From NCBI GenBank assembly GCA_014075255.1, contig CP046178.1, positions 2,374,894 through 2,438,893 on the forward strand: a DNA stretch of 64,000 nucleotides, read 5' to 3'. The DNA comes from Gammaproteobacteria bacterium (GTDB lineage: Bacteria > Pseudomonadota > Gammaproteobacteria > UBA4575). Of the stretch, positions 43,012-52,177 are shown in pieces. A program made the translations under genes and the position numbers. The notes beneath the pieces are model-generated. The model did no database searches. It saw nothing but the letters and a program-made list of their open reading frames with translations, and had not been told where the DNA came from. How positions within the stretch are numbered: position 1 is the stretch's first letter; every line of letters begins with the position of its first letter.

Positions 43012-43779
43012 TTAATCTAATTTCTTTGGCTTGTAGAAATTAATTGCATTTTTATATAAAACATTGATTACCTGTTCTGGCTCTAAAGTATCAATTACAA
43101 GAGCATAATCACTGTCATTGTATGGCCTTGCCGCTCGTGTAGATGGAAGATCACTTCCAAACATCAATGATTGTGGATTTGCAGAATACAATTCACTTAG
43201 GGCAGTACCTATATCAAAGTCGGCTCGGCCAAATCCCGTTGCCTTTACACGAGCACCACTTTCAGCAAGCTTTATAAGTGTACTTAAACCTGCTTTGGAA
43301 AGGCCCAGATGGTCAATACTGATTGCAGGCAGGTCCACAAGTGTATGATAGAGATTAGTCAGCTCTTTTGAGTCTACATACAACTCAACATGCCATCCTA
43401 CAAGTTCGTAGACACGTGTTGCCATACTATTGAGATGCCGAAGCTCTTCTGAACTACCACGCTTGAGGTTAAATCGCACAGCACGAACACCTGCATTGTG
43501 AAGTGCATGAAGTTCTTCATCTGAAACAGTTACAGGTAGTTGAGTAACGCCCACGAATGATGATCCAAGCTTATTAAGAGCATCAACCAAATAAGATTGA
43601 TCAAATGCTTGGAAAGAACCGGATACTACAGCTCCACCACAGAGCGCATACCCCTTCATGCGATTTAAATAATCTTCACATGAATACGTTTCTGGCAGAT
43701 ACCCTTGATTTGACACAAGTGGGAAACGATTATTGATTATGTGAAGGTGTGAATCAAAGAGTTTTAAGTTCTGAATCAA
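43012..43779 (-). CDS. Amidohydrolase family 2 (TIM-barrel metal-dependent hydrolase), array 2 unit
   Basis: 255 residues. Metal-binding FDSHLHI at the N-terminus, ISIDHLGLS and the C-terminal MFGSDLPSTRAARPY are the family signatures, close to 2-pyrone-4,6-dicarboxylate-lactonase-like hydrolases. Length is typical. Substrate unknown. A stand-alone catabolic-type enzyme in the middle of unrelated small genes fits cassette acquisition. Confidence 0.9.
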   Translation of the reverse strand: MIQNLKLFDSHLHIINNRFPLVSNQGYLPETYSCEDYLNRMKGYALCGGAVVSGSFQAFDQSYLVDALNKLGSSFVGVTQLPVTVSDEELHALHNAGVRAVRFNLKRGSSEELRHLNSMATRVYELVGWHVELYVDSKELTNLYHTLVDLPAISIDHLGLSKAGLSTLIKLAESGARVKATGFGRADFDIGTALSELYSANPQSLMFGSDLPSTRAARPYNDSDYALVIDTLEPEQVINVLYKNAINFYKPKKLD

Positions 43780-43838
43780 TAAAACACCTCTTTAGGTTTC
43801 CTCAACTATCTTGAGCACTCAATATTTTTTATCCGTGA

Positions 43839-43866
43839 ATGTTCGCTTTGGGTCGTTAGCGGACAT
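43839..43866 (-). repeat. Dyad B at the head of array 2
   Basis: In gene orientation ATGTCCGCT, AACGACCCAA, AGCGAACAT. TAATAT covers the -10 position, but no TTGGAA lies 17 bp upstream and the normal spacer is absent. Between it and 43957 is a run of small hairpins (for example GCATCA-TCCC-TGATGC) rather than a standard element. Confidence 0.8.
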
Positions 43867-43956
43867 ATTAGCAAAAAGAATATTAATCTGATGCATCATC
43901 CCTGATGCTTCTCATATGCGTATATCCATGTACTTACTATGGTCGACAGAAATTTG

Positions 43957-44005
43957 CTCCTGCAATTTCTGCACTTCCACCATCCATGGTGGTCGTAGCG
44001 GTCAT
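43957..44005 (+). repeat. Array-end element 2 (hairpin) fused to a half dyad A
   Basis: CTCCTGCAATTTCTGCA, TTCCACCA-TCCA-TGGTGGTCGT (perfect 6-bp hairpin), then AGCGGTCAT, one arm of a dyad. The first part resembles the element at 2888-2930 beside array 1. The arm contains the TGA stop of the DUF2721 gene. It marks the upstream boundary of array 2. The rest of 43780-44001 has no gene. Confidence 0.55.
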
Positions 44006-44496
44006 TTAGCTTTATGAGTGTTTGTACTAGTTTTCGAGCCAGACTCTACGATTATATGTTCTATACCATGTTGTAAATTACGTGTGGAAATAGATACCTC
44101 AAGTAACAATAACAACAAAGAAAGAATCACTAATATCATTGCAGTCACAAATAAGTACGCAATGAATGTGCCTAATTGAAATAGCGCAACGTCACCAATA
44201 AATAAGCTCATCACGACCATACAGATGATTAGAGCAGAGCCTACGGAAAGACGAATAGCCCAGTTAATAACCTGTGTACGCTGTCCTAGGACTTTGGCTT
44301 CTAGTCTGAGTAATACTTGATGATTTTCGGATTCGGCCTCGTAAATACTTCTGTCTACGTTACGAGTACGGTCCACTACACGACTGAGTCGGTGAGACAA
44401 TACTGATAAAAAGCCCGCGATACCCGCAAGCAGAAAAACAGGAGCAACGGCTAATTGTATAACTTGGGAAATTTCGTGAATGGGTACATTATCCAT
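44002..44496 (-). CDS. DUF2721 membrane protein
   Basis: 164 residues. About three TM segments (VAPVFLLAGIAGFLSVLS, RLSVGSALIICMVVMSLFI, FVTAMILVILSLLLLLLEV) with the DUF2721 loop LSHRLSRVVDRTRNVDR. Its TGA stop lies in a dyad arm (43997-44005), so it abuts array 2 upstream and could be the anchoring chromosomal gene or the first unit. Confidence 0.85.
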   Translation of the reverse strand: MDNVPIHEISQVIQLAVAPVFLLAGIAGFLSVLSHRLSRVVDRTRNVDRSIYEAESENHQVLLRLEAKVLGQRTQVINWAIRLSVGSALIICMVVMSLFIGDVALFQLGTFIAYLFVTAMILVILSLLLLLLEVSISTRNLQHGIEHIIVESGSKTSTNTHKAK

Positions 44497-44531
44497 TGTT
44501 CAGTCTATTTTTGGTTTTTAATATTTATGAA

Positions 44532-44876
44532 TTAGCAATTTGAAATCACAAAAAACTTTTTAAATGAATTCTGAATCGTCCAGGTTGTTTTTAAACCTTT
44601 GTTAAAAACAGCGATGTCGCCTTTTTCTAAGTGCACATCATCTTTGTCTGGAATTTCAATTAATAAACTTCCATCTAATACTTGAATGAATTCGTCACCA
44701 GGAAATTCGTATGCAAACGTCATCGGGTCGCAACGCCATAAGCCTGAATAAGTGGCTTCACCGCTAGAGTTGGTTGTACTTAACCAATGGACTTCACCGG
44801 CTTGTTTGTCACCGACCATAAACGGCTCATACGATTCTGTGTTGATCGTTGATTTATTGTAAATTTCATTACTCAT
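44532..44876 (-). CDS. Cupin-domain protein (DUF861/EutQ-like)
   Basis: 114 residues from ATG 44876, the likelier start; an ATG at 44903 adds nine. Small single cupin: FAYEFPGDEFIQVLDGSLLIEIP followed by VHLEKGDIAVFNKGLKTTW, as in the (S)-ureidoglycine aminohydrolase/DUF861 group, but the His ligands are largely missing. Role unknown. Confidence 0.8.
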   Translation of the reverse strand: MSNEIYNKSTINTESYEPFMVGDKQAGEVHWLSTTNSSGEATYSGLWRCDPMTFAYEFPGDEFIQVLDGSLLIEIPDKDDVHLEKGDIAVFNKGLKTTWTIQNSFKKFFVISNC

Positions 44877-44927
44877 GAGGTTTTTCTCTGTATGAATGAG
44901 CAATAATTATAACAGTAAAAAATGAAT

Positions 44928-45791
44928 TTATCGGTGCCAGGAAGCAGGATCTACACGATAAAAAATTTTTAACTGTGCGTATAAATTGGGAAGTCTTTTT
45001 TGCATTCGTCTGGGTTTTTCAAAGAATGATTCAGTAGCAACGGCAAAAAATTCTGGCGGTGACACCGTTCCATATTCATCTAGCACTTTGTTTTTACCGC
45101 GTTGGGCGCGTTTTTTTAATGCCTCGTATTCTTCTCTGAAGACTTTTGTCCATTCTGCATATTGGGATTTTTGTTGAAGTACGGGTAAACCATCCATGGT
45201 GTTGTTTTGTTCATCTAGTTTGTGTGCAAACTCATGCAAGACTACGTTGTGTCCATCTCTAGGGTGGTGTGAGCCTCGTACTACATCTTTCCAGGATAAT
45301 ACAATCGGTCCACGCATCCAGGATTCCCCGGCGCGCGCACTGTATTCTTGATGTTCCACTAGACCGTCATGTTTTGTTTGTGTGGCTACATAGGTGTCGG
45401 GGTACACGATGATGGAGGTGAAGTCTGGGAAACTACGATTCTTGTCTATTTGATTCTGGCTTATTCGTTTCTCGTCCACTCGATTTTGGTCTTGAAGCAA
45501 TAAAATGCATGCACTGCCCGCTATGGTTAATTTTATTTCATCTGTTATTTGAATGCCTTGGCCAATAAATTCCTTTTCATTTATAAATATTTGAATGTGA
45601 CCATGTAATTCTTTGCGCAGTGCATCGGGTAGCATGGAGTAAAGCGCTACATTTTTTTGTAAAACTTCAATCCAATCTGAAGAGAGTGGTTTTTGGTAAA
45701 GCTTTTTTTGATTTTGTCGACGAAGATACTTGATGAAAAGCCAGGCACATATACTAAGTCCGACTAAAGAGAGTATTAGAGGTGGAGACAA
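44928..45791 (-). CDS. mtfA: MtfA-type zinc peptidase (M90)
   Basis: 287 residues. N-terminal TM (PLILSLVGLSICAWLFIKYL) then the M90 domain with the zinc motif VVLHEFAHKLDE and downstream VATESFFEKP (third ligand Glu). In E. coli MtfA binds the Mlc repressor and links to PTS sugar uptake; here a regulatory PTS lies 2 kb away, but no ptsG. Confidence 0.92.
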   Translation of the reverse strand: MSPPLILSLVGLSICAWLFIKYLRRQNQKKLYQKPLSSDWIEVLQKNVALYSMLPDALRKELHGHIQIFINEKEFIGQGIQITDEIKLTIAGSACILLLQDQNRVDEKRISQNQIDKNRSFPDFTSIIVYPDTYVATQTKHDGLVEHQEYSARAGESWMRGPIVLSWKDVVRGSHHPRDGHNVVLHEFAHKLDEQNNTMDGLPVLQQKSQYAEWTKVFREEYEALKKRAQRGKNKVLDEYGTVSPPEFFAVATESFFEKPRRMQKRLPNLYAQLKIFYRVDPASWHR

Positions 45792-45818
45792 AATGTATTT
45801 TGTAAAAAAACAGTTATG

Positions 45819-47174
45819 TTAGATCAGCAACCAAGTCGCAAGGCCTAAGAAAGCAAAAATTCCTATTACATCGGTAATCGTTGTAAGCACTACGCCGCCT
45901 GCGAGGGCGGGGTCAATCTTGAGTTTGCGCAAAATGATAGGAATAGTAACGCCTGCAAGTGCGGCACAGATTAAATTGGCTGCCATGGCTGCAGCGATAA
46001 TGCCACCCATCTTAATATCCTTAAACCAAAGCACTACCACAATGGCCACGACAATCGCCCATACCATGCCATTCAAAAATCCCACTGCTAGCTCTTTGGT
46101 TAACAGTAATCTGGAATTACTGCGCCCAACTTGACCGGTGGCAATGCCACGTATCACGAGCGTTAAGGTTTGGCTGCCTGCAATACCGCCCATGCTGGCA
46201 ACCACAGGAATTAAAATCGCTAGCACAATTATTTTTTCCAAAGTGGGTTGGAATAAACTAATTACCCAAGCAGCAAGAAACGCAGTGGCTAAATTAACCC
46301 CTAACCAAATTGCCCGGCGGCGCGTGGAAGATACGATTGGACCAAACAAGTCTTCTTCTTCTGACAAACCAGCCATACTGAATACAGAGTGTTCTGCTTC
46401 TTCGCGGATTACGTCGACCACGTCATCAACAGTAATGCGGCCAATAAGTTTATTATTTTCATCGACTACGGCTGCAGAGAGAAGGTCTAGATCTTCGAAA
46501 GATTTCGCGACTACATTGTCTTCTGCATCTGCTGAAAATGCTTCAACATCATCCACCATGATGTCGCGTACAAGTTCAGTTGCTTTGTTTGTGAGTACAG
46601 AAGTAAGTGGAAGTGTGCCTATGTAATGATCATAACGATCCACTACAAATAATGAATCTGTTGCGCGCGGCAATTCACCACGGCTACGTAAGTAACGTAA
46701 CACAACATCTAATGTAACATCGCGTCGCACAGTTACCGTGTCGGTGTTCATTAAACCGCCAGCAGTATCTTCATCATAGGCAAGAACTGCTTCTAAACGT
46801 AACCGGTCTTGATAATCCATGCCTGCCAGTGCTTGTTCGGTAACGGTGTCTGGCAGGTCGGCCAGTAGATCAGCCAAATCATCCATCTCTAAGCCTTCGG
46901 TGGCGGAGACTAATGCATCACTATCCATGTTTTGAATTAAACCATTTCGTACTTCATCGCCCACATTCAATAAGATCTCGCCATCATCATCGTGATCTAA
47001 CATATTCCACACAATGCCACGTTGAGAATGGGGTAGAGCTTCGAGCAAATTTGCAATCTCTGCTGGGTGCAGCGCATTTAGAATGCGGCGTGCACGTTGC
47101 ATCGTGCCGCTTTGTAATGCGTCACCGATGACCTTTAATGTTTGGTCTTGAAGTTGAATTACGGTATCAGGCAT
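45819..47174 (-). CDS. mgtE: Magnesium transporter MgtE
   Basis: 451 residues. N-terminal helical domain (about 1-130, MgtE_N), two CBS domains (about 135-255: DTAGGLMNTDTVTVRRDV), then five TM segments with PVVASMGGIAGSQTLTLVIRG, the conserved pore region, and a final TM. The CBS/N domains gate the channel by Mg2+. It follows ptsI on the same strand after 102 nt. Confidence 0.96.
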   Translation of the reverse strand: MPDTVIQLQDQTLKVIGDALQSGTMQRARRILNALHPAEIANLLEALPHSQRGIVWNMLDHDDDGEILLNVGDEVRNGLIQNMDSDALVSATEGLEMDDLADLLADLPDTVTEQALAGMDYQDRLRLEAVLAYDEDTAGGLMNTDTVTVRRDVTLDVVLRYLRSRGELPRATDSLFVVDRYDHYIGTLPLTSVLTNKATELVRDIMVDDVEAFSADAEDNVVAKSFEDLDLLSAAVVDENNKLIGRITVDDVVDVIREEAEHSVFSMAGLSEEEDLFGPIVSSTRRRAIWLGVNLATAFLAAWVISLFQPTLEKIIVLAILIPVVASMGGIAGSQTLTLVIRGIATGQVGRSNSRLLLTKELAVGFLNGMVWAIVVAIVVVLWFKDIKMGGIIAAAMAANLICAALAGVTIPIILRKLKIDPALAGGVVLTTITDVIGIFAFLGLATWLLI

Positions 47175-47276
47175 GAAGCACCAAATGTTTTATTTTTATG
47201 CGCGTGGCAAGTGTAACTGCTCGCACGCAGCTTGCCAAAGAATAAACAGATCAAGAAAGGTGAGTAGTCTGACAGA

Positions 47277-49007
47277 CTATTCGTTTAGGGCATCTACCAT
47301 CGGGGCAATCTTGCTAGGCACGGTAGTGTTCAAGATTTTTTTCGTCTGTTTTTCAAGCTCTGAGATTTTACTTTTATTAATGATTTGTTTAATTTCTAGC
47401 AAAGTGGATGGATGCGCACTGAACTCTTCTAGACCTAGTCCTAACAGTAGGCGTGTATAACGCGGATCCCCAGCCATTTCGCCACACATAGCAACGGGTA
47501 TGTCGGCTCGGCGACCCGCTTGCAATGTGGTGTTGATTAGCTTTAGAACCGAAGGGTGTAAAGGATCGTATAAATAGTTTACTTGGTCATCAATCCGGTC
47601 AATCGCTAAGGTATATTGAATTAAGTCGTTTGTACCTATCGATAAGAAGTCGAGTTGTTTAGCAAAAATATTGGCAGAGATGGCTGCTGCAGGTACTTCA
47701 ATCATAGCGCCAACAAGAATTTCGGCATCAAAATCTTTATTTTCATCTTTTAATTCGTGTTTGGCTTGGTCTAAGAGAGATAAAGACTGCACAAGTTCTG
47801 TATCGCTAGTAATCATCGGCAACAAGATTCTTACCGGGCCGCTTGCAGAGGCGCGTAATATTGCACGCAGTTGTTGCTTAAATAGCTCGGTATCTTTTAA
47901 TGATCTTCGTATCGCGCGCAATCCTAATGCAGGGTTTTGGGTTAATGGCCCTTGGAAGTTAGGATCAAATTCTTTATCGCCACCTAAATCTAATGTGCGA
48001 ATGGTTAATGGTTTGCCCTTTAAGACACGAATTATTTTTCGATAGGCATTGAGTTGCTCGGATTCATCAGCAGGTGTTTCACGATCAATATATAAAAACT
48101 CGGTACGATAAAGGCCAACACCGTCTGCACCGGATTTTTTAAGCGCACTGACATCTTCCGCAAGTTCAATATTGGCTTGCAAGCTAATGCGTTTTCCGTC
48201 TTTGGTCTTAGCTGAAATGTTTTTAAGCGAACCAAGTTTGCGCTGAGCGTCTTTTTGTTCGCGTTGAATTTGTCGGAATTCTTTTATGGTATTTTCGTTA
48301 ATGCCTGCGAGCACCAAACCGCTACTACCATCAAGCACCAACTGTTCTTCTCGTTGTAACAATGTGCGGGCACTTTGAATGCCCACTACTGCAGGAATGC
48401 CTAAACTTCTAGCCAAAATCGCAGTGTGCGAAAGAGGTCCGCCAAGCTCAGTTATGAAACCTGCAATGTTTTGATTTTGCATGACTACCGTATCTGCTGG
48501 GGTCAGATCATCTGCAACAATGATGCTGCCTTTGAGTGGCTGCAGTTTAATTTGCATGGTGAACTGCTGGTCTTTAAGGATTTGCTGGATCAAATTTATG
48601 ACATGTTCAATATCATTAAGACGTGTACGCAAATAGTCATCTTCCATTTGCTCAAACACCGCTTCTAATTTATCGCGTTGTTGTTTCAGCGCCCATTCTG
48701 CATTACAGTGTTGTTCTTGAATGATCTCTATAGGGACTTTGCGTAGCATTGAGTCTTTGACCATCAATAGGTGAGAGTCGATAAAAGTAGCTACATCTTT
48801 AGGTGCGTCTTCAGGAATGGTGTCACGTATGCCACGAAGTTGATCAGCTGCATCATCAACAGCGTCCTGAAAGCGCTCTATTTCGGCATCAATTTCGTGT
48901 TCTTTTAGCTTGCGCTCAAAAACCTCTGGTGCGCCACGATTAAGCAAGTGCACATTGCCAATTGCAATGCCTCTTGATACGCCGATGCCAGATACGATTA
49001 GCGCCAT
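47277..49007 (-). CDS. ptsI: PTS enzyme I (phosphoenolpyruvate-protein phosphotransferase)
   Basis: 576 residues. Phospho-His in GGPLSHTAILARSLGIPAVVG; PEP-binding motifs GVGLYRTEFLY and FLSIGTNDLIQYTLAIDR; active Cys in VAMCGEMAGDP. No GAF domain, so PtsI rather than PtsP. Starts 19 nt after the HPr gene. With HPr, EIIA(Man-type), EIIA(Ntr) and HprK but no EIIB/EIIC nearby, it probably drives a regulatory PTS. Confidence 0.97.
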   Translation of the reverse strand: MALIVSGIGVSRGIAIGNVHLLNRGAPEVFERKLKEHEIDAEIERFQDAVDDAADQLRGIRDTIPEDAPKDVATFIDSHLLMVKDSMLRKVPIEIIQEQHCNAEWALKQQRDKLEAVFEQMEDDYLRTRLNDIEHVINLIQQILKDQQFTMQIKLQPLKGSIIVADDLTPADTVVMQNQNIAGFITELGGPLSHTAILARSLGIPAVVGIQSARTLLQREEQLVLDGSSGLVLAGINENTIKEFRQIQREQKDAQRKLGSLKNISAKTKDGKRISLQANIELAEDVSALKKSGADGVGLYRTEFLYIDRETPADESEQLNAYRKIIRVLKGKPLTIRTLDLGGDKEFDPNFQGPLTQNPALGLRAIRRSLKDTELFKQQLRAILRASASGPVRILLPMITSDTELVQSLSLLDQAKHELKDENKDFDAEILVGAMIEVPAAAISANIFAKQLDFLSIGTNDLIQYTLAIDRIDDQVNYLYDPLHPSVLKLINTTLQAGRRADIPVAMCGEMAGDPRYTRLLLGLGLEEFSAHPSTLLEIKQIINKSKISELEKQTKKILNTTVPSKIAPMVDALNE

Positions 49008-49026
49008 AAATATTTAGTGGGTTACC

Positions 49027-49296
49027 TTATTCATCTTCATCGAAAAGATTCTTAAACAAGTTCTCTATCTCTGTCATAGCTTGTTGTTCGTCTTCGCCTG
49101 TGACGACTACATTTACAATGGTATGCTGACTGGCAGCTAACATCATTACACCCATTATACTTTTGCCGTTAATTTTTCTACTGCCTTTTTGTAAAGATAT
49201 TTCACTAGCAAAATTTGATGCTAAGGCAACTACTTTTGCGGCAGCTCGCGCATGTAAGCCGAGTTTGTTTGCAACTGTCAATTCTTTACTTATCAC
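49027..49296 (-). CDS. ptsH: HPr phosphocarrier protein
   Basis: 89 residues. His-15 site KLGLHARAAAKVV and the regulatory Ser-46 region KSIMGVMMLAA, which is the substrate of HprK encoded upstream. Full family length; sits between the EIIA(Man-type) and ptsI genes. Confidence 0.96.
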   Translation of the reverse strand: MISKELTVANKLGLHARAAAKVVALASNFASEISLQKGSRKINGKSIMGVMMLAASQHTIVNVVVTGEDEQQAMTEIENLFKNLFDEDE

Positions 49297-49327
49297 AAAG
49301 CTTACCTATCTTTAATTTGTTCAGTGG

Positions 49328-49729
49328 TTAGTCATTCGCTTGGCAATCGATAATTCCGTCATGTGCACCGCTAAGTGCTTTATCGATAATGCCATCTAGT
49401 TTGAGTTGTGGATAATTAAGTGCTCGAATCAGCATGGGCAAATTCAGACCTGCGATCACGTGGACATTTATATCGGAGTCATGTTTTAGCTTATTGCAAA
49501 TATTGCTTGGCGTAGAGCCAAAAATATCTGTAAGTACTAATACTCCATCCCCGTCATCCATTTTTTTACATATGCGCTGAGCTTCGAGTATCAATTTATC
49601 TGGATTACAGTTGTTTGATACAGATAGAGTTTCGCACTTTAGTGGTAGCTTGCCCAGCATGGTTTTAGCGGTAACAAGGAGCTCTTTGCCCACATTGCCG
49701 TGAGTAACGGTGAGAATTGAAACGCTCAT
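49328..49729 (-). CDS. PTS EIIA component, mannose/fructose type
   Basis: 133 residues. Single EIIA-Man domain with phospho-His in LTVTHGNVGKEL and VLVLTDIFGSTPSN. No linked IIB, IIC or IID. In Proteobacteria with HprK this orphan EIIA follows rapZ, and here its ATG abuts the rapZ TAG. Confidence 0.93.
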   Translation of the reverse strand: MSVSILTVTHGNVGKELLVTAKTMLGKLPLKCETLSVSNNCNPDKLILEAQRICKKMDDGDGVLVLTDIFGSTPSNICNKLKHDSDINVHVIAGLNLPMLIRALNYPQLKLDGIIDKALSGAHDGIIDCQAND

Positions 49730-50596
49730 CTAAGAGTCTAAATCTCGATGTCGTACAGAGACGTGGGTGTCATTAAAATTACTGAATCGATTGGATAAAT
49801 ACTCCGTGACGTGTACAGATCGATGGTGGCCACCTGTGCAACCAATGGAAACACTCAAATAGCTGCGGTTTTCCTTTGCAAACAAAGGTAGCCACGTTTT
49901 AATAAAATTCGAAATAGAATCGATCATTTGTTTAACTTCGTCATGTGATTGTAAATACTCAATGACTTCAGCGTCTTTGCCTGATAAATCGCGTAATGAT
50001 TTTTCCCAATATGGATTGGGTAAGCAGCGCACATCGAATACATAATCTGAGTCTTTTGGTGCGCCATATTTAAACCCAAAGGACTGCAATAATATAGTCA
50101 GTTCAGATGAATCTTTTTTACATACTTGTTCAGTAATAATCGAGCGCAGCTCGCGCACATTCGTTGAAGTAGTGTCGATACGTAGATCAGCAAGTAATAC
50201 TAGATCTTCGAGAATATGCTTTTCCATCTGGATAGCTTCAACCAAAGGCAAGCCATTTTTAGTTAATGGATGTTTGCGGCGTGTTTCACTGTAGCGCTTG
50301 ATTAGCGTTTCCTCATTGGCTTCTAGATGTATTAGTTCTAAATCAATGCCGCGTTTTTTTATAGCGGCGACGATATCTGGGAAAGAAACTATATCTTTAC
50401 TAGCGTTGCGCGCATCTACCCCAATAGCAATTTTTTCATAGTATAAGGAATCAGAACTAGTGGTTAAGTGTTCGATACATGTTAGCAACATGCTCAGCGG
50501 CATATTGTCTATGCAATAAAAATCATCATCTTCGAGTGTATTGATAGCGACAGATTTTCCTGAGCCGGATAGACCGCTAATAATTACTAATTTCAC
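49730..50596 (-). CDS. rapZ: RNase adapter protein RapZ
   Basis: 288 residues. P-loop GLSGSGKSVAINTLED at the N-terminus; conserved GVDARN and C-terminal SIGCTGGHHRSV. RapZ guides RNase E to GlmZ-like small RNAs to control glucosamine-6-phosphate synthesis in E. coli; in this lineage the RNA target is unknown. In its usual place between hprK/ptsN and the PTS genes. Confidence 0.96.
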   Translation of the reverse strand: MKLVIISGLSGSGKSVAINTLEDDDFYCIDNMPLSMLLTCIEHLTTSSDSLYYEKIAIGVDARNASKDIVSFPDIVAAIKKRGIDLELIHLEANEETLIKRYSETRRKHPLTKNGLPLVEAIQMEKHILEDLVLLADLRIDTTSTNVRELRSIITEQVCKKDSSELTILLQSFGFKYGAPKDSDYVFDVRCLPNPYWEKSLRDLSGKDAEVIEYLQSHDEVKQMIDSISNFIKTWLPLFAKENRSYLSVSIGCTGGHHRSVHVTEYLSNRFSNFNDTHVSVRHRDLDS

Positions 50597-50616
50597 AATG
50601 ATTATTTACGTGGCAT

Positions 50617-51576
50617 TTATTGCATCGATTTTTTTTGACGTCCAATGAAATCTTCACTGGCATTGTAACCATTTTTTGCGAGCAAGTGGTTTCGAACCGC
50701 AGCTTCAACCAACACTGCTAAATTTCTACCGGGCGCTACAGGCAGAGAGATGGTGGGGGTGTCTACTCCAAGTATATTGGTTTTTCTTTCTGACAGTCTA
50801 AGCCGATCTTCTGTTTTTGGCACATCCATTTTTGGTGGAATTAGTTCGATAATAAGGCGTAGAAATTTATTCGATTTTATCGCGCTGTCACCATACATTT
50901 CACGAATATTGAGCACACCTAAGCCACGTACTTCAAGGAAGTTTTGTAATAATTCCGGGCAAGTGCCATTTACTGTTTCAGGAGCAATGCGTGCAAATTC
51001 AGGTGCATCATCAGCAATCAGTCGATGTCCACGGCTCACTAAATCTAGTGCAAGCTCGCTTTTACCCAAACCACTTTGACCCGTAATCAACACGCCGACA
51101 CTAATGACTTCCATAAATACTCCATGCAGTATTTCTTTTTCTGCCAATGCTTGGGTTAAGTAGTGTCGTAACTGATCTATTAATTCATTGCTAGATAATG
51201 ATGAGCAAATGATGGGCAAGTCATACTTTAGTGACTGTTCTCTAAACCCTTCTGGGGGGCTAAGCCCATCACTGATAAAAATTGCAGCTGATTTTCTTTG
51301 GAATAGTTGCGTAAGTAAGTTTTGTAATATGTTCTCATCCGCTTTGTTAAAAAACCTAAGCTCCGTCTCACCAAGGATTTGTGCTTGATTGGGGTGAATT
51401 AAATTAAAATAACCTACCAGACCAATTTCTGAAGATGAAAAAGATAAGCGAGTAAATCCAAGGCCGCTGTTTTTATTTCCTGACCACCAGTGAAGATCGA
51501 GGCTTTCTTGTTTGTTTGCAAACAGATCAATGGTTTTCAGCGCTACGCTGCTATCTTTTGTATTTGATGCTGCCAT
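50617..51576 (-). CDS. hprK: HPr kinase/phosphorylase
   Basis: 319 residues. N-terminal domain then a P-loop GQSGLGKSELALDLVSRGH, the LIADDAPE motif and the K3-loop-like C-terminal EVRGLGVLNIREMYG. It phosphorylates HPr on Ser-46 in response to metabolite levels. Its presence separates this genome from the enterics, which lack it. Confidence 0.96.
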   Translation of the reverse strand: MAASNTKDSSVALKTIDLFANKQESLDLHWWSGNKNSGLGFTRLSFSSSEIGLVGYFNLIHPNQAQILGETELRFFNKADENILQNLLTQLFQRKSAAIFISDGLSPPEGFREQSLKYDLPIICSSLSSNELIDQLRHYLTQALAEKEILHGVFMEVISVGVLITGQSGLGKSELALDLVSRGHRLIADDAPEFARIAPETVNGTCPELLQNFLEVRGLGVLNIREMYGDSAIKSNKFLRLIIELIPPKMDVPKTEDRLRLSERKTNILGVDTPTISLPVAPGRNLAVLVEAAVRNHLLAKNGYNASEDFIGRQKKSMQ

Positions 51577-51628
51577 GTTGTGTAAACAGCTCTATTTGTA
51601 TCGAAAACACGCACCTATTGCGCGTGAG

Positions 51629-52096
51629 TTAAGCGGCAAGATGCTTCGGGTCTTGAGTAAGAATTTGGTATAGCTCTCTTGCATTGCTAGATTTTTGAAT
51701 CGAATTACGAAGTTGTTCATTGTCTAATAGTTCAGCCAGGCTCGCTAATAGCTCCAGATGGTCTTCATTAGCGTCTTCTGGTACTACTAAGCAGAATAAA
51801 AAGAATACTGGCTTGTCATCGCTAGCTTCGTATTCTACACCTTCTTCCAGCTTTAGCATGGTTACATAAATGTTCTCTAGCTCTTGCATACGACAATGAG
51901 GTATTGCAATGCCTTCTCCTAGGCCTGTGCTGCCAAGTTTTTCGCGTGCTAATAGAGCATCTAGCACTTTGTTTTTGTTAAGGCTATCGTCTTGATGCGC
52001 GAGTGTGTCGCTTAACACTTCAAGTGCTGCTTTTTTGCTAGTCGCTGAAGGAGAGAAAACAATCCCTTCTTCAGAGATAAAATCTTTGATTTGCAT
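51629..52096 (-). CDS. ptsN: PTS EIIA(Ntr) regulatory protein
   Basis: 155 residues. Phospho-His in GEGIAIPHCRM; the EIIA fold of the fructose/nitrogen type; conserved in the rpoN operon after hpf. It regulates potassium and nitrogen responses. Between it and hpf lies an 11-bp tandem repeat. Confidence 0.96.
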   Translation of the reverse strand: MQIKDFISEEGIVFSPSATSKKAALEVLSDTLAHQDDSLNKNKVLDALLAREKLGSTGLGEGIAIPHCRMQELENIYVTMLKLEEGVEYEASDDKPVFFLFCLVVPEDANEDHLELLASLAELLDNEQLRNSIQKSSNARELYQILTQDPKHLAA

Positions 52097-52122
52097 TATT
52101 GTAAAAAATTAAAATAAATTAA

Positions 52123-52177
52123 TTTATTGCGTGTTTATTGCGTGTTTATTGCGTGTTTATTGCGTGTTTATTGCGTG
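52123..52177. repeat. Five 11-bp tandem repeats overlapping the hpf 3' end
   Basis: TTTATTGCGTG is repeated five times without a change, filling the gap between ptsN and hpf. On the - strand it codes the last residues and the stop of Hpf (HAINTQ then TAA). Copy-number change would move the hpf stop. Likely slipped-strand expansion. Confidence 0.9.

Noticed and set aside
40267-44005. CRISPR array from regularly recurring 28-nt dyads
   Set aside because: The intervals are protein-coding genes of different length, not short uniform spacers, and no cas gene is present.
46138-46626. 162-codon + strand ORF opposite mgtE
   Set aside because: Shadow of a well-conserved transporter gene; composition is Thr/Ser-rich as typical for such antisense frames.
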